Below are positions 23,295 through 35,340 of a stretch of 64,000 nt of DNA, in pieces. The stretch's first letter is position 1. Every line of letters starts with the position of its first letter. The DNA comes from Cucumis sativus (Eukaryota; Streptophyta; Magnoliopsida; Cucurbitales; Cucurbitaceae). A program made the position numbers and the translations under genes. The notes below the pieces were generated by a model. It was not told the origin of the DNA. It did not search any database and worked only from the letters and a program-made list of their open reading frames with translations. The stretch is from the NCBI RefSeq assembly GCF_000004075.3, contig NC_026656.2, positions 23,198,607 to 23,262,606 of the forward strand. Reading direction: 5' to 3'.

Positions 23295-23343
23295 AATTTC
23301 TCAAATTAAAAGCTATCAGTGATAGCTTTCAATTTGAGAAATT
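23295..23343. repeat. 49-bp near-perfect palindrome
   Basis: Arms 23295-23318 and 23320-23343 are inverted copies of each other at 23 of 24 positions around a single central G. Left arm ends AAAGCTATCA and right arm starts TGATAGCTTT. The central part CTATCAGTGATAG is shared with other small repeats in the window (for example 43366-43378), so it probably marks a MITE core or a terminal fold. Confidence 0.85.
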
Positions 23344-23489
23344 ATTATTTCACACACTTCTTCTCGATTTTTCACGTTGAAAATTATTACTAAAAGCTAC
23401 GATTAGGGAATATCACCGATAACTGTTATCAGTTATTATCATTGATAGCTACTATTAATCGTTAAAACTGACTATTTTAATTATTGATG

Positions 23490-24110
23490 ACTTAGGTAAC
23501 TAAATCTTAATCTTGAGCTAACTTTGATTTTTTGTTCAAATGGACTTATCCTAAGATCTTCATAGGTGAGGGAAACTCAATAGCTCTGGCTCAAGAAGCC
23601 TCATATTTAAAGGGTAAAACCAAGTGAATGTTCAACAATAAGCCTCCAATTTAAGGGGTAAAATCGCTTTAGGGTTAGTAGATAGGTTGTTCCTTTAAGA
23701 ACTGAATTCAAATCTTCAACAAGGGACTCCACCCTCTCATTGGTCCGAGAGGGATTCGATGTATAGATTGGACCTAAAACTAATTGTTCAATAGTGGATC
23801 AGTGAGACTTAAGAAACAAGATGTAGTCTTAGAGGTAAAACAGTTTTTAGACCAAATCGAAGTTACAAACAACCTGCAAAGTATTAACTTGCTTATCATA
23901 GTTATATCACATGGACACAAATTTATCTATAGTGAGGGGAGTGCAACTACGAGAGTTTAGTGGAATGACTCGTTAGTTAATGAATGTCGATTAGTTTGGT
24001 GTAAAAGAGTTTAGCCAGTTAATCCCAAATCATTAAAGTTCATAGGTCTATTAGGTTCCCCTACTAGCTTATATGGAATTAACTTAGAACAATATGTTGA
24101 AATAATTCGA
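23490..24110 (+). repeat. Dispersed LTR-like repeat, copy 1
   Basis: Recognisable blocks are TAATCTTGAGCTAACTTTGA, CTAAGATCTTCATAGGTGAG, CAATAGTGGATCAGTGAGA and TTCCCCTACTAGCTTATATG. The same blocks in the same order appear on the minus strand at 60225-60870 and in part at 35341-35990. No protein frame. Copy 2 begins TGTTGGATTTTATGTCC, an LTR-like TG start, so the family is probably the LTR or untranslated part of a retrotransposon. Confidence 0.65.
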
Positions 24111-24142
24111 ATTGTTCGAATTACGTAAACAGAGATTACAAA

Positions 24143-25805
24143 TCTATATATAACCAAAAAGAAATACAGTTAAGGAAATAATATCAAAATAATATCTACC
24201 TAAAAATAATCTAATTACTTTAATACCCTCCCTCAAATTCAAGGTTGAACTCACAACTTGAGTTTGCTAAGAACAAAGAATCTAGAACAGAATTAGAAAA
24301 ACAAAAACAAACAAAAACAAACTTTAATCAAAGCAAAGGAAAAACGGAGCAGAATTGAAATGGGACGAAAGCGAGATCTGAATTATGTCTTTCGTTGGGT
24401 CAGAATGGAAGTAGAGTCATAGCAGGACAAAAACTGTCGTCAGATCAACTAGATTGGAACGAACTAAACGTGAAGATAAGCAAAGTTTTTCACAATAGAC
24501 AAATGAACAACACAACCGGAGATTCGTGGCATCGAGCAAACGGAGCCGAATCCAATCGAAGCAAAGCTGATAGAGCATCGAAACGTGGATTTGAACGAAA
24601 ATGGACAGATATGGAACCGGTTGGGTTTGCTTTAGAGACCTCGTCGGAGATCTGGAACAGAGGTGGTTTAGTTTGTTTGTCAGTAAGAGACGAGTGACAG
24701 ATATCTGCTACTCGTGGTGACTGAAGAAGGGACGACAACTTGTAGGCACAACAGATTAATAGAGGAAATCCAAGGAGTTGGATTTCACGATGGCAAGCTT
24801 CACAAATGGAGAGCGGACATGAAGGTGACGAAATTAGGCGTTGGAGATGATGCACGAATCAAACAGAGACGTCGACGAATCAAACAGATACGTCTTCACC
24901 GGTGAGATTCGCAATAGGAAGGAGTTGTAGTGGCGGTATGGGTTTCGTGGATCGGAATTGATGGGAGGCAGACGAACAGATGAAACGACGACGTTGTTCA
25001 TCAGCATGCGGTGGTTTAGAAGGTCGGAAGAGCAGAGATGCACATTTGTGGGGATTCATTTGTGGATCTTGTTCATATCAGATGTGAGTGGAGATGTGTG
25101 AATGGATCTGAGCGATGCGCGAGCGGAGGACTTCGTCGTCGGTGGGTTTCATGGCAGAGGTAGCGGCGGCGAATATGAGAAGAGAAGAAGCGGCGACGAG
25201 CAGAGCTTCTTGGAGGAAGACAGATCTGGGTTGAAGCTTCGCGGACAAAGAGAAAGGAAAACAGAGGGGAGGTCGGCGCTACACTTGGGAAGAGACAGAT
25301 CTGGGCTGGAGATGGTGTGACCGATGCTGAGGTGAGGTGTGCGATGGCAGAGCATGTGTGCGACAGCAGACATTTCTGTATTCATATCTGAACGGAGAAG
25401 ACAAAAACGTGCACGGAGAAGACAACGGTTTGTCTTCAGATCTGAACGGAGAAGACAGAAACGTGTACAGAGAAAACAATGACCGACGAGTGGCTGGCAA
25501 GGCTGAGCGGCGTTTTGAGAGAGAGGAAATCAGTTTTGGTTTCACTTTTTGGGCGAAGAACGAAGAGGAGAGGCAGCGGATGGTTCTACCTCTGTCGATG
25601 AATGATCAACGGAGGCAAATGGGATGTGGTGACTTGAATTCAAAAGAGACAAGGCTCTGATACCATGTTGTTTTCTATGAAATGAATCTCTATTTTATTG
25701 ATAATTTAGTAGAGTACACACCTATATATAATCAAAGAGAAATACAATTAAGAAAATAATATCATAATAATATCTATCTAAAAGTAATCTAATTACGTTA
25801 ATACA
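24143..25805 (-). mobile_element. Small gag-less LTR retrotransposon (TRIM/LARD-like)
   Basis: On the minus strand the order is complete. The 5' LTR is at 25669-25805 (137 bp, TGTATTAAC...AAAACA). A primer-binding site TGGTATCAGAGCC lies at 25653-25665, of the initiator tRNA-Met type. The internal region is ~1.4 kb. A polypurine tract GAGGGAGGG lies at 24226-24234, followed by a 3' LTR copy that is shortened (24143-24225). LTR similarity is clear over ~85 bases. The interior is much more GC-rich than its surroundings, holds internal duplications (ATCTGAACGGAGAAGACA repeated near 25385-25465), and has no gag or pol domain in any frame. Mobilisation would need proteins from another element. Confidence 0.8.
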
Positions 25806-26475
25806 CGGTTTTCGTTTTCTTTAGTAAGTAAATGACTTCAAATATAAACATCCGAGGAATCACAAGTTCAAAAGCAGTTCAAAAGCAGTTCAAATTCAAT
25901 TTGTCATGGACAACTCAAAATGAACGTCGGGTTGCAAATAGCTGGAAAGTTTAATTGGTTAATGCATTGTGCATGTCTTCAACTACATTGCATTAACCAA
26001 ATCATCCACTACATTTGTTATGAACTACTCATAATGAAAATAAGTTAATTGTTTAAGAGATTAGATTATCAAATCTTGCACTACATTTGTTCAACTAAAC
26101 CAACAGATGCGTTTTTTCCCACAGGGAAAAACAAAACCAATCAATAATATTCACCAACTGTCAAATGAATATACAAAAAAGAAAAAAGTTAAAGTTCCTA
26201 CTTTTTCAACTACTTTTCTTTCTATTGTGTGCACAAGAGAGCGAAGAGAATATGACGGATCTAAGCCCACAACTTAAAGGAACTCAGTCCCGTAAAAACC
26301 AAAATAGATTTACTCAACAAAACTATGATCAAAACAAAGGCATTTACACCGAATCAAAATTTGGAATTAGATTGGAGAAAAGGGGTGTTGGGTGAGACTG
26401 TGTGCATGTACATGAACAAAATTTTGAGTTCTTTCCTCTGTTCTTTTGAAATGCTATTTTTGTGGGAGAACTTGG
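25806..26475. other. Intergenic and RAD16 3' flank
   Basis: No gene. Repeated AATCATGGAC-like and CACTACATTTGTT phrases occur at 25900-26090. The right end should hold the 3' UTR of the minus-strand RAD16 gene. The overlapping plus-strand frames here have no family resemblance. Confidence 0.5.
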
Positions 26476-29400
26476 TCAAAGAAACAGGTATCTCATGTCA
26501 TCCAAGGTTAATCTTCCCAAGGCCTCATTTGAGCGACCTACAGTTCTGCATAGAGAGGCAGTAAAAGCATTTCTTTTTTAAGATCAAAAGGGCAGGCACA
26601 ACGAGAAACGATGTGTCGATTAGTTAGTGGTTTATAAAGTAGATTGTTCTAACATACCCTTCAAATACCAGTTCTTTCCTCTCTTGTAGCTTCAAAATCC
26701 TCTCCTCGATGGAGTTTTCAATAAAAAATCTCATAATTCTGTTGATGTCAAACGCATATTATTAGTCCTATCTTGAGGCAATAGTAGTAAACGTGGCAAA
26801 TATATTTTACCAAAATACTGGACCTGATAGGTTTATACTGCCCAATTCGATGGATTCTATCTTGTGCTTGCCTTTCCACAGCAGGATTCCACCAAGGGTC
26901 CATAATGAAGACCTGAAGTGAAGATCAGAAGAAAATAACGCGTGTTCATCACCAAAAACAAACGTTTAATGTGATATTGATGCACGACAAATATCAGTGA
27001 GATTGTGGCAACAGTATATATGCAAAATAATTGAGGTCATGTGCATGTTTAATTGCATAATCAATGGAAAGAAACTCCTTACATGCGATGCCACAGTAAG
27101 ATTGAGGGCAACCCCTCCTGCTTTCAAGCTCATTAGAAAAATCTTGCAATCTGGATCTTCAATGAATCTATTAATAGCATCGGCTCTTTGAGTCAACGAC
27201 ATGCTTCCAACTAATTGAACGCAGGTAATACCAGACTGCAAAGGGTTGTTGAAATACATAAAGTGAATTATTTTCCTGATCAGAAGAAGACTCTAAATGC
27301 TTATATTTCTACTCACCTTAGACAAGGAATAGTTTATGAGATCCAAAAATGAAGTGAATTGGCTAAAAACGATTCCTTTGGCAGAACCATCTCTTTCAAA
27401 CATGAATCTAATTTCTTCTCTCTGCAGTAAGAAAAAAAAATCAAGACATTTAAAAATGAGATTAAGACAAAATTTCAGAATCTTGTACTAGCCACGTTTC
27501 TCTTGCAAATGATAAAGAAATCCAAAAATACTTGCTCAATTTGGAAGAAGAAAAGCACAGTACAAATTTTCAAGTATGATAGGAAGCTAGTAGCTACCAA
27601 GTCAAAGTGTCACCAACTAAATAAAACATAACCTACATGACAGCATGTGCGTTTCTTCATTTGCACTCAAAAGACTAAATACATAAAGGGTATCCTTGAA
27701 TAAAACTTACCAAAGCTTCTATTTTTGTGCTCGTCTGAAAGTTCTCCAGCTGTATTCTGTTAAGAATACTTGAAGATTTAAACCCCTTAATTTTATTTTT
27801 AACGGTTTGATCTTTAAAAGCCATACTTGTGATGAAGTCACTGGTGAGCATCTTTGAGCAAGAAGGACATGAGACAGGCTTCGAAAAATCACCGGCATAA
27901 TCAATTAAGCAGGCCTTACAAAATGTGTGCTTGCAAGAGGTATCCTGATAGAATTTAAGAGATTTAGTAGAGCCTTGTAAATCATATATAAAGTGAACAG
28001 AAGCAATAATCGTGGTAATAAACTCAAACATACTTATAAACTATAAATTTCTCTGTACAATAATATTAAACAACATCACATTCAATATTAACTGTTCGAA
28101 ATTCAATCTCAACAAATTAGTTGTTTCAAGAATAATCAGCCTATTAGTTATTTCAAGAATAATCAGCCCATCAGTTATTTCAAGAATAGTTGAGGGATTT
28201 ATTCTGTAATTTTCTACCAATATAAATTCAGTTTTAAAAGGTAGTGATCAATTAGAAGATGTTCACCAGCAGGACAGATCCCCAGTTATGAACGTATACA
28301 CTTGGAGGAATAAGAAAAAAAAGAGGTGAGCAAAATGATGTAATATGTAGGTGAGTGTTTATGATTGTGTTGGGTCCACGGGATTTGGTTAGTTTGTTTT
28401 GTAGCTCTTTTGAGATTCAGGTTAGAGGGGAAAGGGCAGATCTCGAACTCACTTGAGCACACTAGAGCACAGAAAAGATGAACATTTGAAACCTCATACA
28501 TACAATGAAAATTTAAATTCTCAAACAGCAAAAACAAAGATAAAAGGCGAGGGATAATGGGATTCACCACAGGTTCTTCTGCTGGCTCATAACAAATTCC
28601 ACATACTTGCTTGTTATTACTATCAGAATCATCAATGTTTCCACTATTTATGGCATTAGTTTTAGAATACACCACAAGATATGGATGATTAACCGCCTGG
28701 AAGATTATGAGAAAATGAAGTAAAGTAAATACTAATCCTTAGAAGAAGAACTATCGAATGTTTTGTGAAACAAATCTAAAGTTTTTGCTAAATTGAGGTT
28801 AATATGATAAAATAATACATCTACTTAAATTACTAGTGAGAGCAGCAAAGAATTATCATAAGATAAATTCAATTCAAAGCATAAACTGAAAAATAGAAAG
28901 CAATAAAATTCATATTTTTCAAAATAAAAGTAAGTTCTTTAATCATTTTATTTGAGTTTTGTTAAAAACTGCCCATGTCAAAACTTAAAGCTTAGCATGG
29001 TTTTATTCTTTGACACAACTTTACTCCAAAACTCTTTATTAGACATGTCCTTGATTCCACTTCTAAACAATGTTGGCCAATTTACATTTCAAACTTGTAA
29101 ATCTAATCTAAAACTCAATTTAAGTTCTAGTACTTCCTCAAACTCCAAAGACTAGTAATTGATATCAATTTCCAAGCCAAACAGAAGCCACAGACCTGTC
29201 TCAAGCGAATCAATAGGTCAAATATGTGTGCATAATTACTTGTTACCGTTCCAGCTGCAACAAAACTAAAAGGAGAAATACATCAAACAATCTCACAAGA
29301 GGCATCTATCATCAGTGCTGAATTTTCATATTTGCTGAATAGAAAAAAACATGATCTTTTAAAAAAAGTGATTGGAGAATAAAAATCAATTTAGAATTGG

Positions 29401-32400
29401 TCATAAGAACACAACAGTAAAAATAGTCCTAGTTCAAATTGTCACAACTCAAACCTTCATATTATTTAAAAATTAGGCAAATCACTGTTATTTTTCAATC
29501 AGTAGGCAAGGCACAGAGATTTACAGCATTAGTGCAGTTTACGAAAGGCGCATGTCTCATTTATGAGAGGCGTAAACCTCTTATAGTACAACAAAGGTGT
29601 GAGCCTCAAGCCTAAAACTTAGAACTGCCTCGAGGTGAGCCTCAAGACGTAAGCCTCAATAGCGTTTAAAACATTTATCATTTTAACAAATTTAGGCCAG
29701 ATTTCCTCAATAAAATAAAATAACTATAAAGTCTGATTTGAGTGTTTGGTTCTAACCAATTCTAAACTGAAATGATCATACACAATTCAGTTCTTTCTCA
29801 AATATAGTGCGGCTTCAGGGAATAACTTTCTGAATTATCAACACTTTTATTGATAATAATGAATACAAACATTACAACTTCTCAATTGAGTTACTTCCTG
29901 TCCCCTTATCTTTTTTTTCACTGTACAATAATATTTTCCTTCCAGAAAAATATACAGTCAACTTCCTGTCCCCTGATATTTTCTTCACAGTACAATAATA
30001 TTTTCCTTTTGAAAAGACATATACAGTCATTCCATATTCACCCACATGAAGCAAGTTCCACATCCCTATCAGACTAAAAATATTCAAATGAAACAAAGAC
30101 AAAGGAATGCAATTCAAATGAGAGACATTACCAAGTCTTGAACATGACAGAGCTTGACAAAAGCCTCAAGCTTAAACACCTACGATTTCTTAGGTAAAAT
30201 AATAAACTGATAGCAAAAACTTGAAGACAGCTTCAACTACAAAAGCAACCATTTTCTATATTTGTATCTTTAATTTAAATTCCAAAACCAGAAGACCTCA
30301 GATAGTAGTAAAACATTTTCCAAATTGGTCTCCAGAGTAATCACTTTCATCAAATCCAGCCGCAATCATATTCACTGAAGGGACATTGATCATAATTTGG
30401 ATCAAAGATACTTCAATACATATCTTAATAAAAAATGGCAGTAGATATGATGATTGTCACTCACGTATTAAATTTTGCTCGACTATCATTATACAATGAT
30501 TCATAAAAATCTTCTTCTTGAATGTCAAGGGTATCTCGCCTAATTGAAACCTATGAGAGGATTGATAGGAACTAAAGTTAGTTTGTCCCTCAAAGAGAAC
30601 AACTAACAAACTTAACCATGTTAACCATGTATATGCCCACTTACAGTACTTGGAGGAAGAGCCAGATCAGCAGCTCTACCCTTTTTGGTGCGTCGAAGCA
30701 CAATGGTACTTAAAATCTTATGCTTCAGCAATATCATCCCTCTTTTAAACTCTGGACCTCTCCCAAAATTTTGAATCCGTTGAGAAATATTCTTCAAAAT
30801 CAAACCATAAAAATAAAAAATAAACATAGTTTAAAAATGTATACAGTGTTAAAAATGCTACACATTGCAGAATTTACCTTGTTCCACCAGCAAAAATGCC
30901 GCACACGTTTATGAGGGCAGTTAGGACAGGTAAGGGAACTGTAATCGCCCATGAGGATCCAATGTCACATGATTTATTATAAAAAAATTAATGAGTCCAA
31001 AAACAAGGAAGCTTACAGAAAATTCAAATGAAAATTTACTAAGCAATGATGAATTATTCTGAATCTTAAGTTAACTAGTACCTATGATCGAGTGTTCTAC
31101 AATCACAGTCCTTACAGAAGTAGAAAGAATAGGGGACAATTTGCAGGAAGCGAACCTGAGCATATCAAAAAACACATGTTAATTTAAAAAGGAGAACCTT
31201 CCTTGGAAGTAGACAATGTTCTAAACAAAGCAAAACTTGCAAGAGAGAACTTACAAGCGAGTAAAGCTCCCCAACGCGATTCTGGATAGGTGTGCCACTT
31301 AAAGCCCATCTAAATGAAGAAGAAATTGCAAGAACAGCTTTTGCAGTATTAGACAGCCTATCTTTTATGAAATGTGCCTACGTTTGCATAAAATTTTGTT
31401 ATATTCAACAACAACCAGAACCCATCAAACTACTGATGGAAATTAACTTCTGTAGGTTCCTTCCTTTTTCCCTTGTTCTTACCCATTTTGGAGTGACAAA
31501 ACAAATCTGTGCAGCATCAACCCCCCCCCCCCCCCCCCCCCCCCACCCGAGAAAAAAAAGACAAATTTTGGAATCTCACCTCATCCAAAATGACACGGTC
31601 CCATATCACAGAATGCAATATTGAATTCCCACGATGTTTTTCATCATTCTCATGCTCCTCCACTGTCTGTCCAAGAGTGCTTTTCTGGCCACCACTTTTG
31701 TGAACATTATTGTTCTTATCTTTATCAGATTTCTCCTGTTTACATATTTGTGGCTGTATAGGCCTTTTCCTTTGTTGCTTCGACTGCTTCTCTGTTTTAA
31801 CAGCATCAGGCCCACAGATGTACATCAAGTGAAACTTCAAATTCTTCTTATGAAATAGTTTACTACAGTAAGGGCACCTATCCTTGGGGGGCATCAGATA
31901 TTTCCTGTAATCAGCCTCGACAACAGAGTATGTGGTAATAACAAAATCATATTCTGATAAAACCTCAAGACTCCGTTCTCGTTTTGGACCATGATACACA
32001 AGCACCTTGTAACTTCCCTCTGATGTGAAACGATCAATCTCACTTACCCACTGGCTCACAGCAACCACAGGACATATCACAAGAGTTGCTTTGATCAAAG
32101 GCAAGTCCTTGGAAGAACTTGGATTCGATGAGGGTCTTCTCAATCCAGCAGTACCAGATAGCTGACGTTTAGCAAGTACCAGCGCAATAGCTTGGATGGT
32201 TTTTCCCATTCCCATTTCATCTGCAAGTATCCCACCTTTAATTGAAGAATCTTCCTGCTTCAGTGCCCAAGCTAGCCACTCTTTCTGGTACCGTAGCAGG
32301 GGCATCGTAAGTGCAGCGGGTGTTTCAACAGCTTCAGCAAATACTTCATTCTGATTAGCCAAATCAAAATCTTTTTCAATGTTTTCATCAATCCATCTCT

Positions 32401-33631
32401 CATATTCTTCCTCCCAGATATTCCACAAAAGGGTAGGCTTTGTCTTCTTTTTCCTTGAGTACTTGGTCTTTGGCTTCTCTATATCAACCACACCCTGGGA
32501 GTCAGCAATTTCTGGTCTCGGATTGTTTAGGTTTTCATCATTGCCTACATTGCTTCCCACTTCCTGCTCAATGCTGGGCCCATCCTTTTTAATACGTTTT
32601 TTCTGTGTCCTTGCTCTAGACTTCTTTGTTGAATGCTCGCTGAAGTCCTCAGAACTCGAGGAAAGATCTGCCCAGTTAAAACTGTCAACTCATGGTTTCA
32701 ACGTTATTCCCACTCATACTCTTATTTAATGATGATATAACATGTCAGGTAAATAAGTAAAACCCAAGGAAGCCATTGCAGGCACAGCTAATGTGAACAA
32801 AGTTAGATTGTTGAAGAAATTGTTTGAGAGAAAAATTCACTTAAACGGAAGGAACATGCCCGTATACCAATGAAACGAGAAGGAAAAAGAAAGTCTATAA
32901 AGAAATAGTTGACACCAAAACTGATGAAGCTTGGGACATATTTTCTTGCCAGGACTACCATACTTAAAATATCTACAGCCCAAAGAATAACCACTGTACC
33001 TTCACTTCCACAGTCGGAAACAAGAGATGACACGTCTATATCATCAGAGAAATCTCCGTCTACGTTTCCTGCTCCAATAACAAAACAACGTAATCACTTA
33101 GCTATTTTACAATTCAACGGTCTTTCCCCTAAAAACAGTGGTAAAAAGAGAAAGAAAGAACACAGAATAAGGAGAGACTGTGTATTTCCAGTTCAAAAGA
33201 CCAATGACATCTCAACAAAATTCCCTCCAGCACAACAGTACAAAAAAATCAGAACATATTTTCTTTCCAAAAGCATGCTGAAAACGCAATCTTAGATCCT
33301 ACAATGCCAAAATCAAAGCCATAAATCCTCGCTTGGCCACAATCGCTTATTCCACTCCAAGAAAATCACAACATCTCAACAATATCAAACAGCTCGAGCA
33401 ATCTTAGTTTAAAAAATACGCCAGACATAATCATAAATGTAACAATGCTGTAATTGATTTTAAAACCACAGAAAAACCTCAATATTATTCCAGAAAATAA
33501 AACATTAGGTTTTCAAGAAACACAATTATACAGATACATAGCATGCGAGACATGAAAAGAACTAACAAAATCGAAACGGTACCTTCTTCGATCAATACAT
33601 TGGAGGCGGGCTTACGGGGACGAAGCTTCAT
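26476..33631 (-). CDS. RAD16-like: RAD16-type SNF2 helicase with RING finger (16 exons)
   Basis: Exons by hand: 33583-33631, 33000-33068, 31580-32667, 31255-31377, 31082-31155, 30878-30938, 30645-30791, 30465-30550, 29196-29265, 28568-28696, 27711-27944, 27317-27421, 27083-27235, 26824-26912, 26658-26738, 26476-26545. All borders are GT-AG and the frame closes at 875 aa. Visible parts: Walker A region DEMGMGKT (189-196), C2HC zinc finger C304/C307/H319/C324, DEAH box (401-404) split by intron 3, and a cysteine-rich patch FCKDCDC...CPNC. A C3HC4 RING lies between the helicase lobes (C621, C624, C636, H638, C641, C644, C658, C661), and the lobe-2 motif [11 protein letters not shown] is at 811-821. 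Yeast Rad16 works in global-genome nucleotide excision repair with Rad7, as a DNA translocase and ubiquitin ligase component. Nuclear repair of UV lesions is the likely role here, by homology. No damage to the frame is seen. Confidence 0.94.
28105..28200. repeat. Three-unit tandem repeat in a RAD16 intron
   Basis: Three copies of a ~27-base unit containing TTAGTTATTTCAAGAATA and ATCAGCC lie in tandem inside the intron between the two RING-encoding exons. The last copy is incomplete. No effect on splice sites is visible. Confidence 0.75.
29893..30029. repeat. 68-bp tandem duplication in a RAD16 intron
   Basis: Units at 29893-29960 and 29961-30029 share ACTTCCTGTCCCCT, ACAATAATATTTTCCTT and ATATACAGTCA in the same order with a few differences. 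The duplication lies in the long intron between exons 8 and 9. Confidence 0.8.
31521..31544. repeat. 24-base poly-C tract (poly-G in the RAD16 transcript)
   Basis: A run of 24 C on the plus strand sits 36 bases inside RAD16 intron 3, so the pre-mRNA carries G24 just after the 5' splice site. Homopolymers this long are prone to sequencing error, so the true length may differ. Confidence 0.9.
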
Positions 33632-33711
33632 CGGAAGGACGAAACGGTGCGATTATCTACGTCTTCAATTCCAGACTTGGGAGGATGGGGAGAGGATTGA
33701 GCAGCAAGAAG

Positions 33712-33750
33712 TAGTAGTAGTAGTAGAAGAAGAAGAAGAAGAAGAAGAAG
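33712..33750. repeat. TAG and GAA microsatellites in the RAD16 leader
   Basis: Five TAG units are followed by about eight GAA units (CTA and TTC on the RAD16 strand), 80-120 bases before the RAD16 ATG. This gives a pyrimidine-rich leader of the kind common in plant 5' UTRs. Length variation between accessions is likely. Confidence 0.8.
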
Positions 33751-33864
33751 GAGGGAGAAGAAGTGTGAAGTGAGAAACGAAGGGAAGTAGGGAGTAGGGA
33801 GAAGAAAAGAAATGGAGAGAGTTGTGAGGGATATGCGTTGAAGTTGAATGAGTGTGATAGGATC

Positions 33865-33910
33865 GGCGGGAAAGGGGTTGGTTATGATTACTGTGATTGC
33901 AAGCGCGAAA
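33865..33910 (-). promoter_or_regulatory. Two E2F-type sites upstream of RAD16
   Basis: On the RAD16 strand, TTTCGCGC (33903-33910) and TTTCCCGC (33866-33873) both fit the plant E2F consensus WTTSSCSS. They are 30 bases apart and about 235-280 bases before the ATG. E2F factors drive S-phase and DNA-repair genes in plants, so these sites suit the gene. The binding itself is inference. Confidence 0.5.
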
Positions 33911-35340
33911 ATCCATGTTTATGACTTGAACATGGGACCCCCCAAACGGTGCGTTTCATGTTTCTTCCTAGAAACACCCTTTCAAACTTCTTCAACAAGT
34001 CATTTCCTAATTATTATTATAATCATCATCAGTGGTAAATAAAATAAAACGTTGGTTTGTTTCTTTGGGGTTTATTCACTTTGGCGGCTCCCCCATTCCA
34101 ACCTCACGTCACACATCTCATGCTTCAATAATTTCTTCTATTCCCATTTACAACACAATTAAATTGCACGCCGCGCTATCACATTTCATCCGTGGGTTTC
34201 CAATTATTGAGTTTCCCGTTTCTTACCCTACAATTCTCCATATTCAAAGGACTCTCTTGCTAAACGATAAGTTTGGAGAAATAAAAGAGTTAACAATATA
34301 TGTTGAAAATTTACTTCCTATTTAACAAAAATATTTACCAAAATATGACAATTCGGTAAATTAAATATGTGAATATTTGTGTGATTTAGAATATGAATTT
34401 TTAAAAATAATTTTCATAATCTTTTCCACGTAATTCTTCCTCAAACAAATATTTTCATAACACTACATATTATAATCATTCATCCAAACACATATTATCA
34501 TTAACACTACATATTATAACCATTCCCCCAAACACGTACTGTTATAACACTATCATTCATAGTCCTTCTCCCAAACACATATTATCATAACACTACAAAT
34601 AATAAACATTCTCTCATACACATATTATCATAACATAAAATTATTATAATCATTTTCCTTCATAACTCTTTCTCTCCCCCAAACGCACCTTAAGTTATTA
34701 TACTATTGTGTTATTATACTTGAGTTACAAGCATTTGTGTTCGGATATAGATTTTTTTAGTTTGGGTTGGTGTAGATTATTTTAGTTTGAAAAACATATA
34801 GTAAACATTGTAGCAAAGAATAAAAAACAATAATGATAAATTGTAATTGTGCAGTGTTCAAGCTAGCTAATGAGTAATTTTTAAATAATATTTACTTAAC
34901 TAAAAGTGGTTATTTTTGTTTTGCATAATATTTGACCCAAACGCACTCTTACGAAACCAAACTCATAAATTTAGAATTATTTTTATTATATGTCATAGGT
35001 TTTAGAAAAAAAAAATTACTTTATCTTTTACCTCTTATCAAATTTTGTCGATGACTATCAGTAGCAAATGTCAGTTGATTCATGATCAACTCATGAACTG
35101 GGGATTCGCAACAACTTGCTATTTCGTTCAAATGGATCCTAAACTCCATTATCAAATCTTAGAATCCTATTGGTGAACTTTGTTCGAGCAGTTGAAATAG
35201 TCTACACTATGTAACGTCATATTGTCGTATATTCGATCTATTTGGTAAACTCTTGCCCATTGTTCAAGACCGATATCTTGAAAATTATATATCTTGTGAT
35301 AATACGACTGTCTCGAAAACTATGAAGTTGGTCTTGATGT
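33911..35340. other. Intergenic with 45-bp degenerate tandem repeat
   Basis: Beyond the RAD16 promoter there is no gene. Positions 34453-34680 hold about five degenerate units of 43-47 bases with ACACTACATATTATAA and CCAAACACATATTATCAT. Positions 34760-34860 resemble 1040-1200. The open frames at 33848-34325 lack any domain. Confidence 0.55.
34453..34680. repeat. Degenerate tandem repeat, ~45-bp unit, five copies
   Basis: Each unit has the order ACACTACATATTATAA - TCATTC - CCAAACACATATTATCATA with scattered changes. The fifth copy keeps only the ATTATTATAATCATT part and then passes into unique sequence. Confidence 0.8.

Noticed and set aside
24490-24855. 121-aa minus-strand frame in the LTR element
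   Set aside because: GC-rich interior gives several overlapping open frames on both strands. None shows gag, protease, RT, RNase H or integrase motifs.
31292-31624. Plus-strand frame with a Pro run
   Set aside because: It is antisense to RAD16 exons 3-4 and intron 3. The Pro run is only the poly-C tract.
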